Source of the DNA: JABJOE01 sp964344145
GTDB lineage: Bacteria > Patescibacteriota > Patescibacteriia > UBA9934
DNA length: 64,000 bases
Assembly (NCBI GenBank): GCA_964344145.1
Contig: CAYFME010000002.1
Span: 31,267-95,266, forward strand
Direction: 5' to 3'
Positions 57,266 through 64,000 of the stretch are shown piece by piece. The first letter of the stretch is position 1. Every line of letters starts with the position of its first letter. The notes beneath the pieces were generated by a model. That model worked only from the letters and a program-made list of their open reading frames with translations, was not told the origin of the DNA and did no database searches. The position numbers and the translations under genes are program-made.

Positions 57266-59350
57266 CTAGAAGTTATCTCCAACGGAGCTTACCGAGTCCA
57301 GTGCTTCGTCTACGTCGTAATCTTCTGCATCGTCGATATCGTCGCCGATGGTGTAGTTTCCGAAGAAGGCATCGGAGATATCATCGATCTGTTGGTTCCA
57401 GTCCGAGCCATAGAGGTCTTCAGCGATGTCTTCGCTATCAATACCTCGCAGCACGCCGCCTTGCTCAACAGCGTAGACCGTATTGACGGTGAGGAACTTT
57501 ACCATTTTTGTACCTGGGTGATACGTGACATTTGGCCCCAGTGTGATCGATGACATGAAGTCGTCGGTTACTGTGATGACATCGTCAAAGTCGTCGTACC
57601 AGGTGAAGTAGACTTTGTCGTTCGGGAACGCATGTCGGGCGTCGCCAGAGTAGTAGTAGACGGCCTTACATGGATCATCCGCCGCTTCACCACCGTCGCA
57701 CTGTAGCTTGATGAGTGATCCGGAGTCGGCGGAATCTTCTGCGTCACCCGAGTCTCCCGAATCGGATCCAGAATCACCACTATCACCTGAGTCTCCAGAG
57801 TCTCCGCTGTCGCCAGAGTCGCCTGAATCTGTCGAGGCTGTACTTGCTGTCACCGTCCAAGTGCTGCTTGTCGTTTCATTGCCGACCTCATCGTCACACA
57901 GCACGTACAAGTCGTAGTCACCGTCGCTACTGAAGGTATAGTCTCGATAATACGTCGATCCGCTCTCGGTCATGCTACCGATGATCGATCCGTCGACGTA
58001 GAGCGCACAGCTATTTACATCCGTGTAGCTATCAGTGGCGGTTACAGAGATCGTCGTTGTTTCTCCGGTGTCCGCGGAGCTTGGTGATAACGAGCTGATG
58101 GACGGCCCTGAGTAATCAACCACGACTGTCTCGGTATCTAAGCTGCTCTCGTTTCCTGCCCCGTCTTTTGCACTCACACCAAGCGTGTGACTCCCCTCGG
58201 AAAGTCCGGTGTAGGAATAGGTACCGCCAAAGAAGCTCACACTCGGCGCTCCATCGTACACTCCGTCCAGGTACATGAGGTATTCGTCGATGCCAGTTTG
58301 TGTGTCGGTCGTTGTGATGAACTGAAGCTCAACTTCTGTTTCATCGGTTGGTGATTCTGGATTCATATTGGTGATGGCTGGCGCATCTGGTGTGATGAAG
58401 TCCTCGGTCGTGATTGCCGCACTATCGCTGTCGTATCCAACCGCATAGAGTTGGTCAGCATATCCGCCGCCAAAAAATTTGTATCCATCAGATGTTAAGT
58501 CAACAGAGTCCCAAGAATCTCCGCCGTCGGTTGTTTCAAGAATGGTCTGGTCTCCAATAACGAAGAGATGATCGTCGTCTTCCCCTGGAACGACTTTGTA
58601 GTAGTTGTCAGTATTGATGCCTGGCGAGATATCTGACCAGGTGCCACCCTCCATTTTAATGATGGTTCCGACGTATCCAACCGCCCAGCCTGTCTCACCG
58701 TCGTCCAGGATGTAGAGGTCATGCAAATCTCTTCCCGTCGGACTTGTGACAGATAGATATCCTCCGGAGGTATCCGCTGGGTTTGAAAAGATTTCACCGT
58801 TCTCACCAACAATCCAGACGTCTCCGTTTCCCATGTATTGTACGCCGAACAGATCAACGCCGTAGATATCTGTTGTGATAAGAATGATGGTGGGCGTCCA
58901 GGTTTGTCCGCCGTCACCGGAGTTGTAAATCTTTGCACTTTCTCCAACCGCCCTTCCGTAGTCACCTTCAAAGTCAACATCGTAAAAATCCAGAGTACCA
59001 AGTGTATCCGATTGCCATGAGTCGCCATCGTCTTCCGAAGTTAATACTTCTCCTGATCCGCCGACGGCAACAAGACCGTACGAGCTGGTATCGATGGAAA
59101 AGATGGTGTCGCTTCCAGGGGTGGTCGTTGACCAGGAATCACCATCGTCGTAGGACGTGGAAATGGCACCCGATAGTCCCACGGCATGCAGACCGGTTCC
59201 AGATGAGACCAGGTCGTAATAGTAAGATGTGTCTGTTGTGTCGTAGACGTTATAAAAGGCGTCCGCATCGCCAAGGGCGAGGGCTTGGTAGATGGGGGCA
59301 AACAGGAACATCGCCAAAATCGCGATGAGCGTTGAAATACGTAGAGTCAT
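57266..59350 (-). CDS. Secreted multi-domain surface protein with CPR-type C-terminal domain, 694 aa
   Basis: Signal peptide at residues 1-26 (FAPIYQALALG). Residues about 45-320: BNR/Ycf48-like beta-propeller blades with SYDDGDSWS, TSEDDGDSW, NSGDGGQTW and TTDGGDSW. Then two Ig-like segments (about 330-510) and a low-complexity (DSG)n linker. The last 140 residues (LIKLQCDGGEAADDPCKAVY ... HAFPNDKVYFTWYDDF ... GVLRGIDSEDIAEDLYGSDW) resemble a domain I know from CPR surface proteins, probably for cell-surface retention. Adhesion is an inference. Confidence 0.85.
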   Translation of the reverse strand: MTLRISTLIAILAMFLFAPIYQALALGDADAFYNVYDTTDTSYYYDLVSSGTGLHAVGLSGAISTSYDDGDSWSTTTPGSDTIFSIDTSSYGLVAVGGSGEVLTSEDDGDSWQSDTLGTLDFYDVDFEGDYGRAVGESAKIYNSGDGGQTWTPTIILITTDIYGVDLFGVQYMGNGDVWIVGENGEIFSNPADTSGGYLSVTSPTGRDLHDLYILDDGETGWAVGYVGTIIKMEGGTWSDISPGINTDNYYKVVPGEDDDHLFVIGDQTILETTDGGDSWDSVDLTSDGYKFFGGGYADQLYAVGYDSDSAAITTEDFITPDAPAITNMNPESPTDETEVELQFITTTDTQTGIDEYLMYLDGVYDGAPSVSFFGGTYSYTGLSEGSHTLGVSAKDGAGNESSLDTETVVVDYSGPSISSLSPSSADTGETTTISVTATDSYTDVNSCALYVDGSIIGSMTESGSTYYRDYTFSSDGDYDLYVLCDDEVGNETTSSTWTVTASTASTDSGDSGDSGDSGDSGDSGDSGSDSGDSGDAEDSADSGSLIKLQCDGGEAADDPCKAVYYYSGDARHAFPNDKVYFTWYDDFDDVITVTDDFMSSITLGPNVTYHPGTKMVKFLTVNTVYAVEQGGVLRGIDSEDIAEDLYGSDWNQQIDDISDAFFGNYTIGDDIDDAEDYDVDEALDSVSSVGDNF

Positions 59351-59382
59351 AAAAAGCGATTAGTGTCCTTAGTATACACGTC

Positions 59383-59411
59383 TTGACAAAATATGCTCCA
59401 TCGTCTATTAT
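59383..59411 (+). promoter_or_regulatory. Promoter of rpsU
   Basis: TTGACA (59383-59388), 17 bp, TATTAT (59406-59411), 16 bp before the ATG. Confidence 0.75.
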
Positions 59412-59427
59412 CGCGGCACTGATTTCT

Positions 59428-59685
59428 ATGTCTGATATCCACGCAAAACGTAAGAAAGGCGAGAGTTTTGAGGCGATGTTCCGCCGATGGTCTCGTCGTT
59501 ATCAACGCAGCGGAAAGCGCTTCACGCTTCAGGGTGGAATGTTCTTCACCAAGGACGATCCCAAGAATAAGCGTAAAGCTTCCAAGTTGCGTTCGCTTGA
59601 AAAAGCGGAAAAGCGCGATTGGCTCATTCGTACCGGTAAGCTTGTAGAGGACAAGCGACGCCGTGGCGGACGCCGCCGTCGGTAG
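59428..59685 (+). CDS. rpsU: Ribosomal protein bS21, 85 aa
   Basis: Small basic 30S platform protein. RKKGESFEAMFRRWSRRYQRSG matches the bS21 N-terminal helix; the rest is longer than the 60-70 aa norm and ends RRRGGRRRR. Start ATG at 59428, close to a consensus promoter. Identification rests on the N-terminal motif and on size. Confidence 0.8.
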   Translation: MSDIHAKRKKGESFEAMFRRWSRRYQRSGKRFTLQGGMFFTKDDPKNKRKASKLRSLEKAEKRDWLIRTGKLVEDKRRRGGRRRR

Positions 59686-59694
59686 AACGTCCAC

Positions 59695-59799
59695 ATTTGG
59701 GCCACTTCCGGCTTGCGGGGTCCCGCCACTCGCTCGCCGCACCAGTAAGTGCGCCTCGCGAGATGACTGCCCCGCGCACCGAAATTGACCTCAAATTTG
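59695..59799. repeat. 105-bp hairpin element, copy B
   Basis: Homologous to 52441-52544: same ends (ATTTGGGCCACTTCCGG and GCACCGAAATTGACCTCAAAT), inner stem GCGGGG/CCCCGC and GCAC/GTGC instead of ACGGGT/ACCCGT and GTACC/GGTAC. It lies between rpsU and the YqeY gene. Confidence 0.7.
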
Positions 59800-59852
59800 A
59801 ACGTTCTCACATGACTGACCGCAAGGTCGGTTTTGTGTTACCATTTGCTCAT

Positions 59853-60460
59853 ATGAATCTCTATGAACAAGTTCAATCAGATCTTAAGGAGGCGATGAAA
59901 GCGAAAGATGTGCAGACGCTTAGCGTGTTGCGTTTGCTTANNNNNNNNNNNNNNNNNNNNNNNNNNNNNNNNNNNNNNNNNNNNNNNNNNNNNNNNNNNN
60001 NNNNNNNNNNNNNNNNNNNNNNNNNNNNNNNNNNNNNNNNAAGGAGGCGATGAAAGCGAAAGATGTGCAGACGCTTAGCGTGTTGCGTTTGCTTATGGCG
60101 TCGCTGAAGAATCAGATGATCGAGTTTAAGCGTGACCTGGAGGACGCGGATGTGGTTGCTGTGGTGCGTTCGGATGTGAAGAAGTTGTCTGATGCGCTGG
60201 GCGAGTACGTGAAAGGGGAGCGTGGGGATCTTGCGGAGGCGGCGCGTGGGGAAATCGAAGTGTTGAAAAAGTATCTTCCGCCGGAGATGTCGGATGAAGA
60301 CTTGGAGGCGGCAGTGCAAAAGGTCATTGATGAGCTCGAAGAGGGCGATGCGGCTGGCATGGGTAAGGCAATGGGTGCGGTGATGAAAGAGTTGAAAGGT
60401 CATGTGGACGGTAACCGTGTGCGCGAAGTGGTTGCGCGATTGATTAAAGGTGATGGGTAG
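59853..60460 (+). CDS. GatB/YqeY domain protein, 150 aa once the false gap is removed
   Basis: Begins MNLYEQVQSDLKEAMKAKD and continues LSVLRLLMASLKNQMIEFKR, then AARGEIEVLKKYLPPEMSDE and MGAVMKELKGHVDGNRVREVV, the helical GatB-tail-like YqeY fold. YqeY proteins may help amidate tRNA-bound residues, but their role is unproven. The 55 bp before and after the N run are identical, so joining them restores one frame of 151 codons (88 + 365 bp). Confidence 0.88.
59941..60040. other. Spurious assembly gap (100 N) flanked by a 55-bp duplication
   Basis: 59886-59940 equals 60041-60095. Merging the overlap restores the YqeY frame. Confidence 0.92.
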
Positions 60461-60461
60461 T

Positions 60462-60992
60462 ATGAAACATGCCAAGCAGATCGTCTCAGTTTTTATACTC
60501 GTGGTCCTTGTCTTTTTCGTTGTCGTAGGCTTTTTGTTTATCCGTCGCCCGCAAGAACCTGTTGTGGTTTTGGATGAGGCAGAAGATGTGCAAGAGGAAA
60601 CAACGCTGCCTGGTGATCCGCTGCATTTTTCGATCAATGGACAGTTGATGCAAGTGACGGCACCCATGGCGGGCGATGCCGTGAGTTCTCCGATGACGGT
60701 GAGCGGTTCGGTCGCTGGTTCGTGGTATTTTGAGGCGACCTTTCCGATTGTGTTGACCGATTGGGATGGCACCATCATCGCCGAAGGATATGCCGAGGCG
60801 CTTTCGGATTGGATGACCCAGGAAATGGTGCCGTTTGCCGCGGTGTTGGAGTTTGATCGTCCCTACAGCGGAAGTGATTCATCGTTTATGCCAAGCGGAT
60901 TTCTTATTTTGCAAAAGTCCAATGCCTCTGGGTTGCCAGAGCATGATGATGCCGTCGAAGTGCCAGTACTGTTTGAATTGACAGCTAAATAG
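60462..60992 (+). CDS. Membrane-anchored Gmad2-domain protein, 176 aa
   Basis: One N-terminal membrane helix (IVSVFILVVLVFFVVVGFLFI) and an extracytoplasmic Ig-like Gmad2 domain: TAPMAGDAVSSPMTVSGSVA, GSWYFEATFPIVLTDWDG, ALSDWMTQEMVPFAAVLEF, SGFLILQKSNASGLPEHDDA. Gmad2 occurs in spore-germination and CPR envelope proteins; the function here is unknown. The ATG at 60462 lies 1 bp after the YqeY stop. Confidence 0.85.
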   Translation: MKHAKQIVSVFILVVLVFFVVVGFLFIRRPQEPVVVLDEAEDVQEETTLPGDPLHFSINGQLMQVTAPMAGDAVSSPMTVSGSVAGSWYFEATFPIVLTDWDGTIIAEGYAEALSDWMTQEMVPFAAVLEFDRPYSGSDSSFMPSGFLILQKSNASGLPEHDDAVEVPVLFELTAK

Positions 60993-61061
60993 GTTTGAAA
61001 GTATAGTTGCTTCATATGCGACATACAGCGGACATGATCAAGAAGAACGCACTCCTATCTT

Positions 61062-61130
61062 GCAGGAAGGTGTAGTTGGTATTGATCGATAAATCACATA
61101 ATCAACCCCTTCCTGCCGGAAGGGTTTTTT
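61062..61130 (+). terminator. Terminator or attenuator before the ATP-grasp gene
   Basis: AACCCCTTCC-TGCC-GGAAGGGTT and a T-run (61104-61130). Upstream GCAGGAAGG (61062-61070) is complementary to CCTTCCTGC (61108-61116) and could form a competing structure. Confidence 0.6.
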
Positions 61131-61133
61131 CGT

Positions 61134-62102
61134 ATGTATATCCATATCCTACGACATGATGGAGGTGCAATAGCAGAGCAGGTCTTTGGGAGTATTGCTC
61201 AAGCTCATGGGCACAGGGTCGAGATTGTTGATCCTCGACTGCCGCTGTTTCGTTTTGGTAGGCCGGAGGTCGTATTCGCTCGTTGTGAGCTAGATTCGTT
61301 TCTTGATCCATTATTTGGTGATTATCTCAGTGCTTTGAAAGTATATGAGCGTGAGGGTATTCCGCTTGTGAACGGGACATCGTTTTTAATACATGGGCAA
61401 GATAAATTTCTCTCCCATCTTGCCGTTGAGCGATCACTTTTGCGATTCCCGCTTGGTGAATGCTTTTCCCCGCTTACCGTTCGAGTACGTGATCGGCGCA
61501 GCTTGTGTCATCAAGCTCAAACCTTTCTTGATCGATTTGGTGGGGTTGTCATCAAATTGCCTTGTTCCGGACGCGGATTGGGAGTTTGGTTCGCACGATC
61601 AACCGACGAGATTGAGACGATTCTTGACTGTCATCAAGGTTTGGAAGCTGTTTTATTGCAACAACCTATCGAAAAGGAAAGCCATCAGGGCGGATGTTTG
61701 CGAGACATGCGACTAGAAGTCGTACGCCATTTTCAAACAAATCGTCCATTTATTTCCCGTGCCTATTATCGTGTCGGTGGGGAAGGTGCGTTTCTTACAA
61801 ATGTGAGTCGTGGAGGTTCGATAGAGTCTATCGATATCATCTCGCCGCAGGTAGAGATGTTTATTGCGCGTATTCTTGACGCTGTCCACGGCGACGTGGC
61901 GGGTGTCGATATTGCGCGAGATAGGCAAGGCAGGTATTGGTTTGAAGAGGTAAATATTGCTTTTGAGACAAAACAAGTGACGTTGGATCTTCTCGGTGAT
62001 CGGATTTGGCACGATGTGCTGGCGCTATGTCTGCAGCGAGGTGCAGCTTCGCAGTTGCAACATAGCCACAAAACTTGCAAAATGGGTCTACATGAGAAGT
62101 AA
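61134..62102 (+). CDS. RimK-like ATP-grasp ligase, 322 aa
   Basis: Start ATG at 61134, 4 bp after the T-run. N-terminal alpha/beta part with VVFARCELDSFLDPLFGDYL; central LVNGTSFLIHGQDKFLSHLAVE; FGGVVIKLPCSGRGLGVWF contains the nucleotide-binding Lys and glycine loop; AVLLQQPIEKES, RDMRLEVVRHF and VAGVDIARDRQGRYWFEEVNIA carry metal-binding acidic residues. Fits RimK/LysX/glutathione-synthetase-type ligases joining an amino acid to a carboxylate. Substrate unknown. The C-terminal tail is Cys/His-rich. Confidence 0.82.
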   Translation: MYIHILRHDGGAIAEQVFGSIAQAHGHRVEIVDPRLPLFRFGRPEVVFARCELDSFLDPLFGDYLSALKVYEREGIPLVNGTSFLIHGQDKFLSHLAVERSLLRFPLGECFSPLTVRVRDRRSLCHQAQTFLDRFGGVVIKLPCSGRGLGVWFARSTDEIETILDCHQGLEAVLLQQPIEKESHQGGCLRDMRLEVVRHFQTNRPFISRAYYRVGGEGAFLTNVSRGGSIESIDIISPQVEMFIARILDAVHGDVAGVDIARDRQGRYWFEEVNIAFETKQVTLDLLGDRIWHDVLALCLQRGAASQLQHSHKTCKMGLHEK

Positions 62103-62110
62103 TGTTACCT

Positions 62111-62578
62111 ATGTCCGACGACTGTATCTTTTGTCAGATCGTTTCTGGAGAGTCACCAAGTTTCCCTGTGTGGGAAGACGAGAAGCACGTGGCATTTTTG
62201 TCTATCTTTCCAAACACTGAAGGGACGACGGTCGTGATTCCGAAGGCACATCATTCGAGCTATGCGTTTGATTTGGCCGATGAGGCGCTGACGGATTTAG
62301 TTTTGGCGGCCAAAACGGTTGGCAAGATGATCGACGCCGCGTTCGATGACGTTGGTCGTACGGGTATGGTGTTTGAGGGATTTGGTGTGAACCATGTGCA
62401 CGCGAAGTTGTTTCCAATGCATGGCACGAACGATCCTGAGTGGAAGCCGCGCAAGTCGGGTATCAATACCTACTTTGCAACCTACGAGGGCTTCATCAGC
62501 ACGCACGACGCCGACCGCGCCGATGATGAAGCCTTGAAAAAGACGGCCGAGAAGATTCGCGGCGCTGGCGGCAATTGA
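62111..62578 (+). CDS. HIT-family hydrolase, 155 aa
   Basis: Start MSDDCIFCQIVSGESPSFPVWED at 62111. The zinc-type CxxC (CIFC) and the HIT signature are present, but the latter reads NHVHAKLFPM, so the third His of HxHxHxx is Lys. The central, nucleophilic His is kept. NTEGTTVVIPKAHHSSY is typical. Cleaves nucleotide-phosphate bonds (family role). Confidence 0.88.
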   Translation: MSDDCIFCQIVSGESPSFPVWEDEKHVAFLSIFPNTEGTTVVIPKAHHSSYAFDLADEALTDLVLAAKTVGKMIDAAFDDVGRTGMVFEGFGVNHVHAKLFPMHGTNDPEWKPRKSGINTYFATYEGFISTHDADRADDEALKKTAEKIRGAGGN

Positions 62579-62648
62579 CGACCGCGCAATGAAGCGATAA
62601 AATGAATCCAGATCCCAGCCGAATAGGTTGGGTTTTGGTATTAATCCT

Positions 62649-63656
62649 ATGAACGATAAAGAGCCGGGCAACGAAATAATCATTTACACAGGCGATGGTG
62701 GTCAGCCGGTTATTCAGGTACGAATTGAGGGGGAGACGGTTTGGTTAACCATTGATCAAATGGCGGAACTGTTTAACAAGAGTCGCTCAACTATAAATGA
62801 GCACATTCTTAACATTTACAAGGAAAGTGAGTTGTCGGAGATTGATTCAATGAGAAAAATCGGAAATCCCGATTTTTCTAAAAAACCCACAAATCACTAC
62901 AATTTGGACGTCATAATTTCCGTCGGATACCGTGTGAAATCAGTCCAGGGTACACGTTTCCGCCAATGGGCCACTGCACGACTCCGGGAGTACATCGTGA
63001 AAGGATTTGCCATCGATGACGAGCGCCTGAAGGGTAATGGTGGCGGACAGTACTGGAAGGAGCTCTTGGATCGTATTCGTGACATTCGTTCGAGCGAAAA
63101 GGTTCTTTACCGGCAGGTGCTCGATTTGTATGCGACAAGTATGGATTACAATGCGAAGTCTGTTGAATCGATGCACTTTTTCAAGGTGGTTCAAAATAAG
63201 CTTCACTACGCCGCCCATGGCCACACGGCAGCGGAAGTGATTGCTAAGCGCGCTGATGCCGGTAAGCCGTTTATGGGCCTGCTGAGTTTTTCAGAAGGCG
63301 GCGTGGCAAAGAAAGACATTTCGATCGCAAAGAATTATCTGAATGAAACCGAGCTGAAAGTGTTGAACAATATTGTTTCTGCCTTTTTTGATCTTGCAGA
63401 AGTGAAAGCCATGCAGGAAGAGCCAATGTATATGAAGGACTGGATCGTACAGCTTGATCGTTTGATTGAGACGTTTGATAAAGGTGTACTCGGCGATGCC
63501 GGACAAGTCAGCCGCGCACAGGCCGTTGAAAAAGCGACAAGCGAATACCGCAAGTATCAGGCCAAGACGTTTTCGCCGGTGGAGGAGGCGTATTTGGATA
63601 GCGTGAAGGCTTTGGAAAAAGAGGTGGAGAAAAGTATCAACCAAGCAGCCGAGTAG
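62649..63656 (+). CDS. RhuM-family protein, 335 aa
   Basis: Start ATG at 62649. The N-terminal segment VWLTIDQMAELFNKSRSTINEHILNIYKESEL is the RhuM/virulence-protein DNA-binding-like domain, followed by NYNLDVIISVGYRVKS-like HYNLDVIISVGYRVKSVQGT and FRQWATARLREYIVKGFAID. The C-terminal half is helical. RhuM proteins are widespread in genomic islands; the molecular role is not established. It has no toxin or phage genes next to it in the window. Confidence 0.9.
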   Translation: MNDKEPGNEIIIYTGDGGQPVIQVRIEGETVWLTIDQMAELFNKSRSTINEHILNIYKESELSEIDSMRKIGNPDFSKKPTNHYNLDVIISVGYRVKSVQGTRFRQWATARLREYIVKGFAIDDERLKGNGGGQYWKELLDRIRDIRSSEKVLYRQVLDLYATSMDYNAKSVESMHFFKVVQNKLHYAAHGHTAAEVIAKRADAGKPFMGLLSFSEGGVAKKDISIAKNYLNETELKVLNNIVSAFFDLAEVKAMQEEPMYMKDWIVQLDRLIETFDKGVLGDAGQVSRAQAVEKATSEYRKYQAKTFSPVEEAYLDSVKALEKEVEKSINQAAE

Positions 63657-63680
63657 GTAGGTTTGGTATTATGAGAGCGT

Positions 63681-64000
63681 ATGAGTGATTTGAATAAAAT
63701 GCAAAAGGAGGTTGTTGCGTTTCGCAAAGCGCGGGATTGGGAGCAGTTTCACAAGCCTAAAGATTGTGCGATTTCGTTGGCATTGGAAGCTGCCGAGGTG
63801 ATGGAGCTATTGCAATGGAAGTCATCGGAGGAAATAAAGGCGTATCTGTCTGACGGCCCCAAGCACGAGGATATGTGCGATGAACTTGCAGACGTTTTGT
63901 ACTGGGTGCTATTGCTCGCCGAAGACTTCGACGTCGATCTTGGTGCGGCCTGGTCGCACAAGATGAAAAAGAATGACGCCAAGTATCCGGTGGAAAAAGC
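63681..64000 (+). CDS. MazG-like nucleotide pyrophosphohydrolase (cut by window edge)
   Basis: ATG at 63681, MSDLNKMQKEVVAFRKARDW. The helical NTP-PPase metal motif is split between LALEAAEVMELLQW (ExxE) and MCDELADVLYWVLLL (ExxD). It is about 107 residues so far and close to its normal end of 110-120. Hydrolyses (d)NTPs to monophosphates, probably house-cleaning. Confidence 0.88.
   Translation, partial: MSDLNKMQKEVVAFRKARDWEQFHKPKDCAISLALEAAEVMELLQWKSSEEIKAYLSDGPKHEDMCDELADVLYWVLLLAEDFDVDLGAAWSHKMKKNDAKYPVEK

Overview
The window looks like chromosomal DNA of a Patescibacteria/CPR bacterium. The ribosomal block has the usual bacterial order, but no uL30 gene lies between rpsE and rplO. The aspartyl-tRNA synthetase lacks the GAD insert. 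A secreted protein ends in a domain I associate with CPR cell-surface proteins, and genes are packed with 1-10 bp junctions. The finer lineage (an ABY1/Uhrbacteria-like group) is only a guess. Four runs of 100 N are scaffold gaps. Two of them (34001-34100 and 59941-60040) are flanked by identical 55-bp copies, so they are unmerged contig overlaps rather than missing sequence.

Layout: 1-1300 high-GC accessory genes; 1376-7330 rpsL, rpsG, fusA, an accessory receiver protein, a small acidic protein and tuf; 7387-17888 the S10/spc ribosomal operon from rpsJ to secY; 18052-18576 an accessory gene and a palindrome array; 18703-23314 adk, map, ruvX, recO and aspS; 23390-25222 glmS (minus); 25424-29882 scpA, scpB, a D-Ala-D-Ala carboxypeptidase and envelope genes; 29947-32021 three tRNAs and a UbiA-like enzyme; 32121-34510 accessory genes; 34597-37423 malic enzyme and parA-parB; 37608-37925 accessory; 38294-44591 RSH, a large acidic repeat protein and topA; 44686-48216 a tRNA-like gene, an MFS carrier, folC and dprA; 48298-49619 accessory; 49767-56065 a lipoprotein, pth, der, LCP, lepB and hisS; 56253-57113 an accessory Nudix protein; 57266-64000 a surface protein, bS21, YqeY, a Gmad2 protein, an ATP-grasp enzyme, HIT, RhuM and a MazG-like protein.

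The most unusual feature is a set of about a dozen small accessory genes (called K1-K11 here) dropped between housekeeping operons. They are visibly richer in G+C, with C/G-ending codons. Nearly all carry their own near-consensus promoter (TTGACA, 17 bp, TANNNT), a GGAG-type ribosome binding site and a strong GC-rich hairpin after the stop, often followed by TTCGTGC instead of a U-run. Products include two stand-alone receiver-like proteins, a cold-shock-domain protein with an upstream 12-codon leader peptide, a cupin plus heme-oxygenase-like pair, a Nudix protein, a secreted protein and several unknowns. One sits inside the normally continuous secY-adk-map order.

Beside three of these cassette sites, and once alone between aspS and glmS, are inverted repeats all centred exactly on CGATCG. 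Where they are clustered their centres are 44-45 bp apart. I know of no described element like this; cassettes plus palindrome arrays are the best candidate for an undescribed system here. Other strong signals are a roughly 300-nt structured RNA between rpsL and rpsG, closed by a 25-bp stem, and a 105-bp hairpin element present twice with compensatory changes.
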